From the NCBI RefSeq assembly GCF_900110555.1, contig NZ_FOEE01000001.1, positions 124,001 to 188,000 on the forward strand: 64,000 nt of DNA. Direction: 5' to 3'. Below, piece by piece: positions 33,350 through 41,388 of the stretch. The notes beneath the pieces were generated by a model, which had not been told where the DNA came from, did no database searches, and was given only the letters and a program-made list of their open reading frames with translations. The position numbers were made by a program, and so were the translations under genes. The stretch is from Trujillonella endophytica. GTDB taxonomy: Bacteria; Actinomycetota; Actinomycetes; Mycobacteriales; Geodermatophilaceae. How positions within the stretch are numbered: position 1 is the first letter of the stretch; each line of letters starts with the position of its first letter.

Positions 33350-34678
33350 GTGGCCATCGAGAGGGCCGTGACGGTCGAGGGACCCGTGGAGGGCGCCGCG
33401 CCGCCGTACGGGGCGCCGGCGGACGACGTCCTGGCCGAGCACGGCTACGTCTGCGAGGAGTTCGTCCTCGAGGGCAGGGTGTCGGCCTACACGCACGCCG
33501 ACGGGGAGCGGCCCACCCCCGACGGCCGGTGGACGGCGGAGCCGGCGAGGGAGGCGGACTTCCGCACGCGGATCCTCGTCGTCCGGCCGCGGGACGCCGC
33601 CGCGTTCAGCGGCACGGTCTTCCTGGAGTGGCAGAACGTCTCCGCCGGCTACGAGCAGCCCGCCCCCACCGGGGGTGAGGTCTACCGCGGGCACGCCTGG
33701 GTGGGCGTCAGCGCCCAGGAGGCCGGGCTCTACGGCGCGGGGATGGGGCTCCAGCAGCGCAGCGGGGCGCCGCTGCTCGATGCCGACCCCGACCGCTACG
33801 GCGACCTGCACCACCCGGGCGACCTCGGCTGCTTCGACATCTTCTCCCTCGCGGCGCAGCGGGTCGGCCCCCGGCGGGGCGCCACGGGGATCGATCCGAT
33901 GGGCGGGCTTCCCGTGGCGCGGGTCGTCGCCGTCGGCGGCTCGCAGTCGGCCATGCGGCTGTGCGCCTACGCCAACGGCGTGCACGGTCTGCACGGCGTC
34001 GTCGACGCCTTCCTGCTGACCGTCTGGGAGGGTCGCGCGCCGCGCCTGGACGACGGCTCGACGCCCATGCCGCTGGCCACGACCCTCCGCGCCGACCTCG
34101 ACGTCCCCGTGCTCGTGCTCAACAGCGAGTTCGAGGTGACCGCCACGCACGGGCTGGCGCTCGAGGACACCGACCGGCGCCGCGTCTGGGAGGTCGCCGG
34201 TACCGGTCACGGCGTGCGGCGGAGGCCCCTGCCGCAGGAGGCCGGGGTGTGGGAGACCAACCCGGTCACGTGGCGCCCGGTGTACGAGGCCGCGCTGCGC
34301 GCGGTGCACCGCTGGCTCGCGGACGGCGAGGCGCCCGCCGTCCGGCCCCGGATCGCGATGCAGGAGGAGGGGTACCCGACGATCGTCCGGGGGGAGGACG
34401 GCAACGCGCTCGGCGGCGTCCGGCTGCCCGAGATCGCCGTCCCGATCGCCGAGCACCGGGGGCGCAAGGGGGGAACGGGTAGCGCGTCGCTGTACGGGGG
34501 GCGCCGCCGGTACTCCGCGGAGACCCTCCGGCAGCGCTACCGCTCGCGCGAGGACTACCTGGCGCAGTGGGCCGCGGCGGTGGGCGCGATGGTCGAGGCC
34601 GGCACGCTGCTGCCCGAGGACGCGCCGGCCATGCGGCTGCACGGGGAGGAACTGGCGGCGGCCCTGCCGCCGGAGTGA
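33350..34678 (+). CDS. Alpha/beta hydrolase domain-containing protein (Abhydrolase_10-like)
   Basis: 442 residues, GTG start after AAGGA. Features: FSGTVFLEWQNVSAGYE, WVGVSAQEAGLYG, the nucleophile elbow VAVGGSQSAMRL, VPVLVLNSEFEV and WEVAGTGHGVR. This matches a family of long alpha/beta hydrolases common in mycobacteria and other degraders, function unknown. No signal peptide. It may act on an ester related to the P450 pathway opposite, but no shared operator is visible. Confidence 0.8.
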   Translation: MAIERAVTVEGPVEGAAPPYGAPADDVLAEHGYVCEEFVLEGRVSAYTHADGERPTPDGRWTAEPAREADFRTRILVVRPRDAAAFSGTVFLEWQNVSAGYEQPAPTGGEVYRGHAWVGVSAQEAGLYGAGMGLQQRSGAPLLDADPDRYGDLHHPGDLGCFDIFSLAAQRVGPRRGATGIDPMGGLPVARVVAVGGSQSAMRLCAYANGVHGLHGVVDAFLLTVWEGRAPRLDDGSTPMPLATTLRADLDVPVLVLNSEFEVTATHGLALEDTDRRRVWEVAGTGHGVRRRPLPQEAGVWETNPVTWRPVYEAALRAVHRWLADGEAPAVRPRIAMQEEGYPTIVRGEDGNALGGVRLPEIAVPIAEHRGRKGGTGSASLYGGRRRYSAETLRQRYRSREDYLAQWAAAVGAMVEAGTLLPEDAPAMRLHGEELAAALPPE

Positions 34679-34719
34679 GCCGCGCGTCCTCCTGACTGCC
34701 GCCGATCGGCGCCGGCCGA

Positions 34720-34747
34720 TTGACGTATGCCGATATCGGCATATGAT
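34720..34747 (+). promoter_or_regulatory. ArsR-controlled leaderless promoter
   Basis: -35 TTGACG (34720-34725) and -10 TATGAT (34742-34747), 16 bp apart. The spacer is almost entirely an 18-bp perfect palindrome, TATGCCGAT / ATCGGCATA (34726-34743). The predicted start is at or next to the ATG (34755), so the message is probably leaderless. Confidence 0.75.
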
Positions 34748-34754
34748 TGGGTGC

Positions 34755-35102
34755 ATGGCACGGGCAGCGACGACGTCGGACGTCTTCAACGCGATCGCCG
34801 AGCCGCAGCGCCGCCGGATCCTGGTGCTGCTGCGGGCCGGTGAGCGACCGGTGACCGAGGTGGCGCAGGAGCTGGGGCTGCCGCAGCCGGGGGCGTCCAA
34901 GCACTTGCGGGTGCTCCGGGAGGTCGGGCTCGTCCGCGACCGCAGGGCGGGCAAGCAGCGCCTGTACGGCCTCGACGCCCGCGGGCTGCGGCCGGTCCAC
35001 GAGTGGACCGGCGGGTTCGAGCAGTTCTGGAACGAGAGCTTCGACCGGCTGGACGCGTACGTGCGGGAACTCGAGCAGGCACGCCAGGAGGAGCAGCCAT
35101 GA
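34755..35102 (+). CDS. ArsR/SmtB family regulator
   Basis: 115 residues; helix-turn-helix in TEVAQELGLPQPGASKHLRV then LREVGLVRDRRAGKQRLYGL. No metal-binding cysteine pair, so it belongs to the non-metal ArsR group usually linked with AHSA1 proteins. ATG 34755 directly follows the promoter. It overlaps the AHSA1 gene by ATGA and probably represses the operon through the palindrome at 34726-34743. Confidence 0.92.
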   Translation: MARAATTSDVFNAIAEPQRRRILVLLRAGERPVTEVAQELGLPQPGASKHLRVLREVGLVRDRRAGKQRLYGLDARGLRPVHEWTGGFEQFWNESFDRLDAYVRELEQARQEEQP

Positions 35103-35575
35103 CCGCGACGGCCGACCGGGAGATCGTCATCTCCCGGGTTCTCGACGCCCCCCGGGAGCTGGTGTTCGAGGCGTTCACCGCGGTGCGGCACCTGTCGCAG
35201 TGGTGGGGGCCGGAGGGGTTCTCCACCACCACGCGGGCGTTCGAGTTCTCGGTCGGCGCCGAGTGGGTCTTCGTGATGCACGGACCGGACGGGACGGACT
35301 ATCCCGAGTGGATCTCCTGGACCGAGATCGCCCCGCCGGAGCGGATCGCGCTGCTGCACGGAGAGTTCCGCGGCGATCCGAACGCCTTCGAGTCGGTGCT
35401 CACGTTCACCCCCGAGGGGGCGGCGACCCGGATCGAGATGCGCACCGTGTTCCCCACCGCGGAGTTGCGCGACGCGGCGGTCGAGGAGCACCGCGCCGTC
35501 GAGGGCGGTCAGCAGACGCTCGGCAACCTGGCCGCGTACGTCGCCGGGACCGTCCGGACGGGGGCGTCGGGCTGA
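35099..35575 (+). CDS. AHSA1/SRPBCC family protein
   Basis: 158 residues of the START-like SRPBCC fold: ISRVLDAPRELVFEAFTAVR, LSQWWGPEGFSTTT, the TRIEMRTVFPTAELRDAAVE strand and a final long helix. This family binds hydrophobic ligands and is almost always found next to ArsR regulators as here. Coupled to both neighbours by 4-nt and 1-nt overlaps. Confidence 0.9.
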   Translation: MTATADREIVISRVLDAPRELVFEAFTAVRHLSQWWGPEGFSTTTRAFEFSVGAEWVFVMHGPDGTDYPEWISWTEIAPPERIALLHGEFRGDPNAFESVLTFTPEGAATRIEMRTVFPTAELRDAAVEEHRAVEGGQQTLGNLAAYVAGTVRTGASG

Positions 35576-36195
35576 TGGCCGGAAAGGTGTTCTTCAGCGT
35601 GTCGATGTCGCTGGACGGCTTCATCGCGCCCGAGTCCCCCGAGGAGCTCATGGGGCGGCAGTGGGTGGAGCTGCAGCAGTGGGTCTTCCCGACGCGGTTC
35701 TTCCGGCAGAACCTGAAGCTCGGCGGGGGCGGGGAGACGGGGCGCGACGACGACATCCTGCGGGAGACGTTCGAGCGCACGGGCGCGAGCGTGATGGGCA
35801 AGCGCATGTTCGACGCCGGCGAGCACGCGTGGCCGGAGGAGGCGCCGTTCCACACGCCGGTCGTCGTGGTGACGCACGAGGAGCGCGACCCCTGGGAGCG
35901 CCCGGGCGGGACCACCTTCTCCTTCGTCGGCGACGGCATCGAGGCCGCGCTCGACCGGGCCCGCGCCGCCGCCGGCGACCGCGACGTCCGCATCGCGGGC
36001 GGCGGCGCGACGATCCTGCAGTACCTGAACGCCGGCCTGGTCGACGAGTTCTCGGTCGCGGTCTCGCCCGTGCTGTTCGGCACGGGCGTGCGCCTGTTCG
36101 ACGGCGTCGACGCCGGCCGCATCGCCCTCGAGCCGCTGCGCGCAGAGCCGACGACGCGCGTCACCCACCTGACGTACGCGGTCCGGGAGCGGTAG
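35575..36195 (+). CDS. Dihydrofolate-reductase-like (RibD C-terminal) protein
   Basis: 206 residues; ATG overlaps the previous stop by one base (TGATG). It reads VFFSVSMSLDGFIAPESPEE, SVMGKRMFDAGEHAWP, VRIAGGGATILQYLNAGLVD, and SPVLFGTGVRLFDG, the RibD_C pattern. Third gene of the ArsR operon. NADPH-dependent reductase of unknown substrate; the operon structure ArsR-AHSA1-DHFR-like is common in actinobacteria. Confidence 0.87.
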   Translation: MAGKVFFSVSMSLDGFIAPESPEELMGRQWVELQQWVFPTRFFRQNLKLGGGGETGRDDDILRETFERTGASVMGKRMFDAGEHAWPEEAPFHTPVVVVTHEERDPWERPGGTTFSFVGDGIEAALDRARAAAGDRDVRIAGGGATILQYLNAGLVDEFSVAVSPVLFGTGVRLFDGVDAGRIALEPLRAEPTTRVTHLTYAVRER

Positions 36196-36200
36196 CGGTC

Positions 36201-37127
36201 TCAGGCGCTCTCGTCCGGCGACCCGGCGCGGGCCATGCCGAGGAACTTGGCGAACTGCGCCGGGCCGTTCTCCAGGACGTCGACGTAGCCACCGGCGCGG
36301 ATCTCGTCCCAGTGGGCCCGGACGTCCTCCGGCTGCGCGTCCCGCCCCAGGAAGACGCCCCGGGTCTCGGGGAGCTCGGTGACGGAGAAGGCGCCGCCGC
36401 CGGCGTTGAGGATCACGCCGTTGGGTGCGTCCGCGCCCACCAGGAACAGCACGCCGGAGGTCACGGCCTCCGGTGGCAGGCTCTCGGCGTCCGCCTGGTC
36501 GCCGATGATCGTCCCCTCGGTCATGCGGGACCGGGCGACCGGCACGATGGTGTTGGTGTGGACGCCCTTGGCGGCGCCCTCGATGGCCAGCACCTTCATG
36601 AGGCCGAGCACCGCCGCCTTGGCGGTCGCGTAGCCGGCCTGGCCGAAGTTGCCGTAGGTCCCGTTCTGCGAGGACGTGAACAGGACGCGGCCGTAGCCCT
36701 GCTCGCGCATCAGCGGCCAGACGGCGTGGGTGCACCGCAGGCTGCCGGTCAGGTGCACGTCGAGCACCGTGAGGACGTCGTCCAGGTCCACCTTGTGGAA
36801 CGAGCGGTCGCGCAGGATGCCGGCGTTGTTGATCAGGATGTCCACCCGCCCGAAGGCGTCCACGGTCTCGTCGACCATCGACTGCACCCCGGCCGGGTCG
36901 GTGACGCTGGCGCGGTTCGCGATCGCCTCGCCACCGGCTGCGCGGATCTCGGCCACGACGCTGCCCGCCGCGTCCTCCTCGCCGACTCCGCCGTCCACCG
37001 AGGAGCCGGGGTCGTTCACCACCACCCGGGCGCCGCGCTGCGCGAGCGCCAGGGCGTAGCTGCGCCCCAGCCCCCGTCCGGCACCGGTGACGATGGCCAC
37101 CCGGTCGGTGAAGTCGTCGGACGTCAT
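36201..37127 (-). CDS. SDR oxidoreductase (MFE-2 / 3-hydroxyacyl-CoA dehydrogenase-like)
   Basis: 308 residues. Rossmann motif VAIVTGAGRGLGRSYALALA, the NDPG sequence after strand 2, ILINNAGILRD, catalytic Ser in LFTSSQNG and YATAKAA. The C-terminal extension GRDAQPEDVRAHWDEI is seen in peroxisomal multifunctional enzyme-type SDRs, suggesting (3R)-hydroxyacyl-CoA or steroid side-chain oxidation. It lies 205 bp downstream of the TetR gene on the same strand. Confidence 0.88.
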   Translation of the reverse strand: MTSDDFTDRVAIVTGAGRGLGRSYALALAQRGARVVVNDPGSSVDGGVGEEDAAGSVVAEIRAAGGEAIANRASVTDPAGVQSMVDETVDAFGRVDILINNAGILRDRSFHKVDLDDVLTVLDVHLTGSLRCTHAVWPLMREQGYGRVLFTSSQNGTYGNFGQAGYATAKAAVLGLMKVLAIEGAAKGVHTNTIVPVARSRMTEGTIIGDQADAESLPPEAVTSGVLFLVGADAPNGVILNAGGGAFSVTELPETRGVFLGRDAQPEDVRAHWDEIRAGGYVDVLENGPAQFAKFLGMARAGSPDESA

Positions 37128-37332
37128 GTCGCTCCTCGTGCTGGATGTGGGCCCGCGCTCCGGTGGACCCGTCGCGACGATGCTGCCCGATGTGCGCCCG
37201 GCGTCGTCGGCGATCGTGCGGCACCCGGCGTCGCACGCCGGCCGCCGGACGCGGCGAACCGGCCGCCGGCGCCACCGGGGCAGGAAAGTGGGCAGATGGT
37301 GCCGTCGTCCGGGCTCGCCGGACCCGCTCGGT

Positions 37333-38004
37333 CTAGGTCTGCGGCGGCCGGTCGCGCGCCAGCCACGGCGGCGCCTGCAGGAGCAGGTCGGTGGCCAGGA
37401 GCACCTGCCGGCGCACGGTGTCGTTGGGCGCCTCGCTGGCGCCGGCCCCCAGGGACCACAGCAGACCGGAGATCGCGTCGACGACGGTCGAGGGGTCCGC
37501 GTCCGGCGACACCTCGCCCGCCTCGATCCCGCGGCGCACGATGTCCTCGGTGACCTGCCGGAGGCCGAGCGACCGGGCCCGGTACACCGCCGCGATCTCC
37601 TCGTCGTGCTGGGCCAGCCGGGCGAGCTCGAAGTACTGGAGCGAGCTCTGCCGGTCCTGGAAGGCGTGGCTCACGACCGCGTGCACCAGTGCCCGCACCT
37701 GCTCCAGGACGCCGTCCTCCGCGACGACGTACCGGGCGATCTTCTCCTCGTAGGACGTCGGGGACTCGAGGACCGCGGCCCGCGCGAGTTCCCGCTTGGA
37801 CTCGAAGTAGCGGTAGATGGCCGCGCGCGTGATCCCGGCGTCCGCGGCCACGGTGTGCAGGTTCATCCCGGCGTAGCCCACGGAGGCGAGCTGAGCGGAC
37901 GCCGCGGCGAGGATGGCCCGCCGGGTCGCGGCGGCGTCGGCGTTCGGTGGGCGGCCCAGCGCGCGGGTGCCCAGCTCGTCGCGGGCGGGCGGCGGCTCGG
38001 TCAT
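37333..38004 (-). CDS. TetR family transcriptional regulator
   Basis: 223 residues from ATG 38004. Helix-turn-helix: AILAAASAQLASVGYAGMNL then AADAGITRAAIYRYFESKRE. It is divergent from the amidohydrolase/VOC operon; the 22-bp palindrome in the shared 173-bp region is the likely operator. The SDR gene downstream may be in its regulon. Confidence 0.88.
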   Translation of the reverse strand: MTEPPPARDELGTRALGRPPNADAAATRRAILAAASAQLASVGYAGMNLHTVAADAGITRAAIYRYFESKRELARAAVLESPTSYEEKIARYVVAEDGVLEQVRALVHAVVSHAFQDRQSSLQYFELARLAQHDEEIAAVYRARSLGLRQVTEDIVRRGIEAGEVSPDADPSTVVDAISGLLWSLGAGASEAPNDTVRRQVLLATDLLLQAPPWLARDRPPQT

Positions 38005-38065
38005 GAGGGGCTTCCGTTCCTCCACCGTGCGGATCGGCTCGCCAGCATGCCCCACGGCGGGCACG

Positions 38066-38117
38066 TTGACGGCCGTTCCCCCGCCCCGATAGCGTGAAGT
38101 GACTCGAAAGTCACTTC
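38066..38117 (+). promoter_or_regulatory. Promoter and operator of the amidohydrolase/VOC operon
   Basis: -35 TTGACG (38066-38071), -10 TAGCGT (38090-38095) at 18 bp, followed directly by the palindrome GAAGTGACT-CGAA-AGTCACTTC (38096-38117), which covers the predicted start point. The layout parallels that of the amidohydrolase promoter at 13322. Confidence 0.65.
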
Positions 38118-38177
38118 CTCGCCGTCGCGCCGGTCCCGGCGCGGGTACGCAGCGCATCGACCCACGATCGGGGCCCC

Positions 38178-39308
38178 ATGGACACCTCCGCGATCCCGCT
38201 CGTCTCGGCGGACGCGCACGTGAACGAGCCGCGCCGGCTGTGGTGGGACGCGCTGCCCGCGTCCATGCGGGACCGGGCGCCCGCCCGGATCCGGCCGAGC
38301 GAGGAGGGCGCCTGGGAGCTGCGGCGGCACGAGCAGACGACGCTCACCCAGCGCCAGGCGGACGCGGCCGAGGAGGCGGCCCGCAACGAGCAGAACGACC
38401 TCGCCCACCGCCTCGCGGTGATGCGCGAGGACGGCATCAACGCCGAGTGCGTCTTCCCGACCATCGGCCTGTACGTGTGGGAGATGGACGACGCCGCGCT
38501 CGGCGAGGCCTGCTGCCAGATCTACAACGACTGGATCTTCGACACGCTCGAGTCGAAGTCCCCGCGGCACCGGTGCGCCGGGATGATCCCGACCTGGGAC
38601 ATGGCCATGGCGCTGCGCGAACTGCGCCGGATCGCCGACCTGGGGCTCGGCAGCGCGATGCTGCCGCTGCGGGGCGTGCCGGAGGAGTACAACAGCCCGC
38701 ACTGGGAGCCGTTCTGGGAGGCCGTGGAGGAGTGCGGGCTGCCGGTGGTCCTGCACCAGGGCAGCGGGCACGACATGCTCTTCTACCGCGGCCCCGGCGC
38801 GGCGGTGGCCAACCTGCTGGCCACCCAGTCGATGGCCCCGCGGAGTGCCGCGCTGCTGACCACCTCGGGGGCGCTCGAGCGGCACCCCGGGCTGCACGTC
38901 GTGTTCGTGGAGACCAACGCCGCGTGGCTGTCCTGGGCGATGGACACGCTCGACTCCTACTACGACGCGTTCCTGGCCAACCCCGGCTGGGTGCGCCCGG
39001 AACTGGCGGAGAAACCCAGCCACTACCTCCGCCGGCAGGTCCACGGCACGTTCCAGTGGGACCCGACCGGGATCCACAACATCGACCGCACCGGCACCGG
39101 GCCGCTGCTGTGGGGGTCGGACTACCCCCACAGCGAGGGCACCTACCCGCACAGCCGGGCGGTGGTCCAGGAGCAGTTCGGGCACCTCGCCGAGGCCGAC
39201 GCCGCGGCGATCCTCGGCGGCAACGCCACCCGGCTGTTCGGGTTCGACCCCGCGGTCGTCGGCACCCCCGTGCCGGATCCGGACCCCACGACGAGGAGAA
39301 CTGCGTGA
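38178..39308 (+). CDS. Amidohydrolase family (COG2159) metal-dependent hydrolase
   Basis: 376 residues. Metal motif SADAHVNEP, then VVLHQGSGHDM, and the catalytic Asp in GSDYPHSEGTYPHSR. Like its relative at 13433 it belongs to the ACMSD-like TIM-barrel hydrolases or decarboxylases. It is coupled to the VOC gene by a GTGA overlap, so the two probably act in one degradation step series. Confidence 0.88.
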   Translation: MDTSAIPLVSADAHVNEPRRLWWDALPASMRDRAPARIRPSEEGAWELRRHEQTTLTQRQADAAEEAARNEQNDLAHRLAVMREDGINAECVFPTIGLYVWEMDDAALGEACCQIYNDWIFDTLESKSPRHRCAGMIPTWDMAMALRELRRIADLGLGSAMLPLRGVPEEYNSPHWEPFWEAVEECGLPVVLHQGSGHDMLFYRGPGAAVANLLATQSMAPRSAALLTTSGALERHPGLHVVFVETNAAWLSWAMDTLDSYYDAFLANPGWVRPELAEKPSHYLRRQVHGTFQWDPTGIHNIDRTGTGPLLWGSDYPHSEGTYPHSRAVVQEQFGHLAEADAAAILGGNATRLFGFDPAVVGTPVPDPDPTTRRTA

Positions 39309-40243
39309 GACGACAGGCGCTCAGGACCGGCCCGTACGGGATCGGCCTCGGGATCCACACCGTGCACGTCGCGGAGGCGGTCGAGCCGGTGGCCCGCTTC
39401 CTCGAGGACGTCCTCGGCGCGGTGCTGTTCATGGGCGTGGACGAGCCCAACTACCTGGAGCCGGAGGACCGCTGGGCCTGCGTCGGCGTCGTCGGCGACT
39501 GGGCGATCGAGGTCATGGCACCCAACCGGCCGGTCGACCCGACCAAGCCGGTGGGGCGGTTCTTCACGAAGTTCGGATCGCACCTGCACTCGCTCGGCTA
39601 CGAGGTCGACGACATCGTCGGCCTCGGGAACTCGCTCATCTCCCGCGGGGTCTACATCGGTGCGCCCGGCGGCGGGCAGCTGGAGAAGATGCCGGACGAC
39701 GCGACCTACTGCTTCCCGAGCCCGGCGCAGACCGCCGGCCTCATGGTGCAGCTGACCGCCTTCTCCATCCCCGGTGACCCGAGGGTGCTCGACACCTGGA
39801 GCTCGCAGGCCAAGCAGTGGGCGAACATCCACCCGATGGGCATCACCCGGTTGGCGTACCAGACGGTCGGCGTCCGCGACCTCGACGAGGCGCTCGCCCG
39901 CTACGTCGACCTCTTCGACGTCCGCCCGATCGCCTCCGGAGTGTCCGAGGCGGAGGGAGCCCGCTACGAGGTCGTGCAGCTCGGCGACCTGCTGCTGCGA
40001 CTGGCGGAGCCGACCGACGAGACCTCGCCGCTCGGCCGGCACGTCGCCCGATACAAGAACATGCTCTACGGCGTCACGTTCCAGGTGCGCGACCTCGACG
40101 CGGCGCAGGCCTGGCTGGTCGCCAAGGGCATCAGGACCGAGCGGCTGTCCGCGGGCCTGCTCTCGGCCGATCCGGACGACACCTTCCACATGCCCCTGTT
40201 CTTCACCACCGAGCGGATCGGCGGGGATCCGTTCGCGGCGTGA
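39305..40243 (+). CDS. Double VOC-domain protein
   Basis: 312 residues with two vicinal-oxygen-chelate modules: the first about residues 12-150 (LGIHTVHVAEAVEPVARFLE), the second about 180-305 (LAYQTVGVRDLDEALARYVD). A two-module architecture is that of extradiol dioxygenases and of some isomerases; metal ligands of the dioxygenase type are not fully evident. GTG at 39305 follows GAGGAGA. It probably converts the amidohydrolase substrate or product. Confidence 0.82.
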   Translation: MRRQALRTGPYGIGLGIHTVHVAEAVEPVARFLEDVLGAVLFMGVDEPNYLEPEDRWACVGVVGDWAIEVMAPNRPVDPTKPVGRFFTKFGSHLHSLGYEVDDIVGLGNSLISRGVYIGAPGGGQLEKMPDDATYCFPSPAQTAGLMVQLTAFSIPGDPRVLDTWSSQAKQWANIHPMGITRLAYQTVGVRDLDEALARYVDLFDVRPIASGVSEAEGARYEVVQLGDLLLRLAEPTDETSPLGRHVARYKNMLYGVTFQVRDLDAAQAWLVAKGIRTERLSAGLLSADPDDTFHMPLFFTTERIGGDPFAA

Positions 40244-40264
40244 CGACGCGGTCGGCGGGAGCGG

Positions 40265-41332
40265 TCAGCCCTCCTCGGCGGCGGGCTTGCGGGCGCGGCT
40301 GGGCTGGACCCGCATCGGCTCGCCCGGCATCTTCGGGTAGTCCGGGGGATAGGGCATGTCACCCAGGCCGTCGTCGGCGGCCTGCCGCTCGGCCAGCTCC
40401 AGCAGCGGCTCGATGCCGAACGCGTGCTCTGCCAGGCCGGCGTGCTTGTCGCCGACGGCCCGGAAGCGCTCCGGCATGGTCAGCACGGTGAAGTCCGTGG
40501 GGTGGACGTCGGGGAGCTCGTCCCAGTCCAGCGGCGCCGACACGGGGGCGTGCGGCTTGGGCCGGATGGAGTACGCGGAGGCGATCGTGCGGTCCCGGGC
40601 CATCTGGTTGTAGTCGACGAAGATCTTCTCGCCGCGCTCCTCCTTCCACCACGACATCGTCACGCGGTCGGGGAGGCGCCGTTCCAGCTCGCGGCCGAAG
40701 GCGATCACCGCCCGGCGGACGTCGGTGAAGGTCCACCGCGGCTGGATCGGGACGTAGATGTGCACGCCGCGGCCGCCCGAGGTCTTCGGCCAGCCCTGCA
40801 TGCCGAACTCGGCGAGGAGTTCCCGCACGTGCGGGGCGACCCACACCGCGTCGGAGAAGTCGGTCCCCGGCTGCGGGTCGAGGTCGATGCGGATCTGGTT
40901 CGGCGACTCGACGTCGTCCTTGCCGACCGGCCACGGGTGGAAGGTCAGCGTGCCGAGGTTGGCGCACCAGGCGACGACGGCGACCGAGTCGGGCGCGATC
41001 TCGTCCGCCGTCCGGCCGCTGGGGAAGGTGATGTGCGCGGTCGGCACCCAGTCGGGGGCGTTCTTGGGCACCCGCTTCTGGTAGAACGCGTCGCCCGTGT
41101 TGTCCATCCGGGTGGAGAGCCGTGCGCCCTCGAACACCCCGCCGGGCCAGCGCTCCAGCGTCGTCGGCCGGTCGCGCAGGGCGAACAGGATCCCGTCGCC
41201 GACGGCGAGGAAGTACTCCACGACGTCGATCTTGCGGATGCCCAGGTCGCCGAAGTACGGCTTCTCCGGGTTGGAGACGCGCACGTCGTGCCCGTCGACC
41301 TGCAGGACCACGGCGTCCTTGCTGGAGGCCAT
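40265..41332 (-). CDS. ligD: LigD-type NHEJ polymerase/primase (stand-alone)
   Basis: 355 residues of the archaeo-eukaryotic primase superfamily LigD polymerase domain. Catalytic acidic residues are in RIDLDPQPGTDF and in the late GEKIFVDYNQMARD; the nucleotide-binding His is in SGGRGVHIYVPI. The protein has no ligase or nuclease domain. It fills gaps and adds ribonucleotides in Ku-dependent double-strand-break repair. The matching ligase gene is 2.6 kb away on the same strand; no ku gene is in view. Confidence 0.93.
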   Translation of the reverse strand: MASSKDAVVLQVDGHDVRVSNPEKPYFGDLGIRKIDVVEYFLAVGDGILFALRDRPTTLERWPGGVFEGARLSTRMDNTGDAFYQKRVPKNAPDWVPTAHITFPSGRTADEIAPDSVAVVAWCANLGTLTFHPWPVGKDDVESPNQIRIDLDPQPGTDFSDAVWVAPHVRELLAEFGMQGWPKTSGGRGVHIYVPIQPRWTFTDVRRAVIAFGRELERRLPDRVTMSWWKEERGEKIFVDYNQMARDRTIASAYSIRPKPHAPVSAPLDWDELPDVHPTDFTVLTMPERFRAVGDKHAGLAEHAFGIEPLLELAERQAADDGLGDMPYPPDYPKMPGEPMRVQPSRARKPAAEEG

Positions 41333-41388
41333 CCCCGCCCTCTCGTCGTTCCGCCGGAGCCGGAGAGGCCCAGGTCAGCGAGCCGGCC

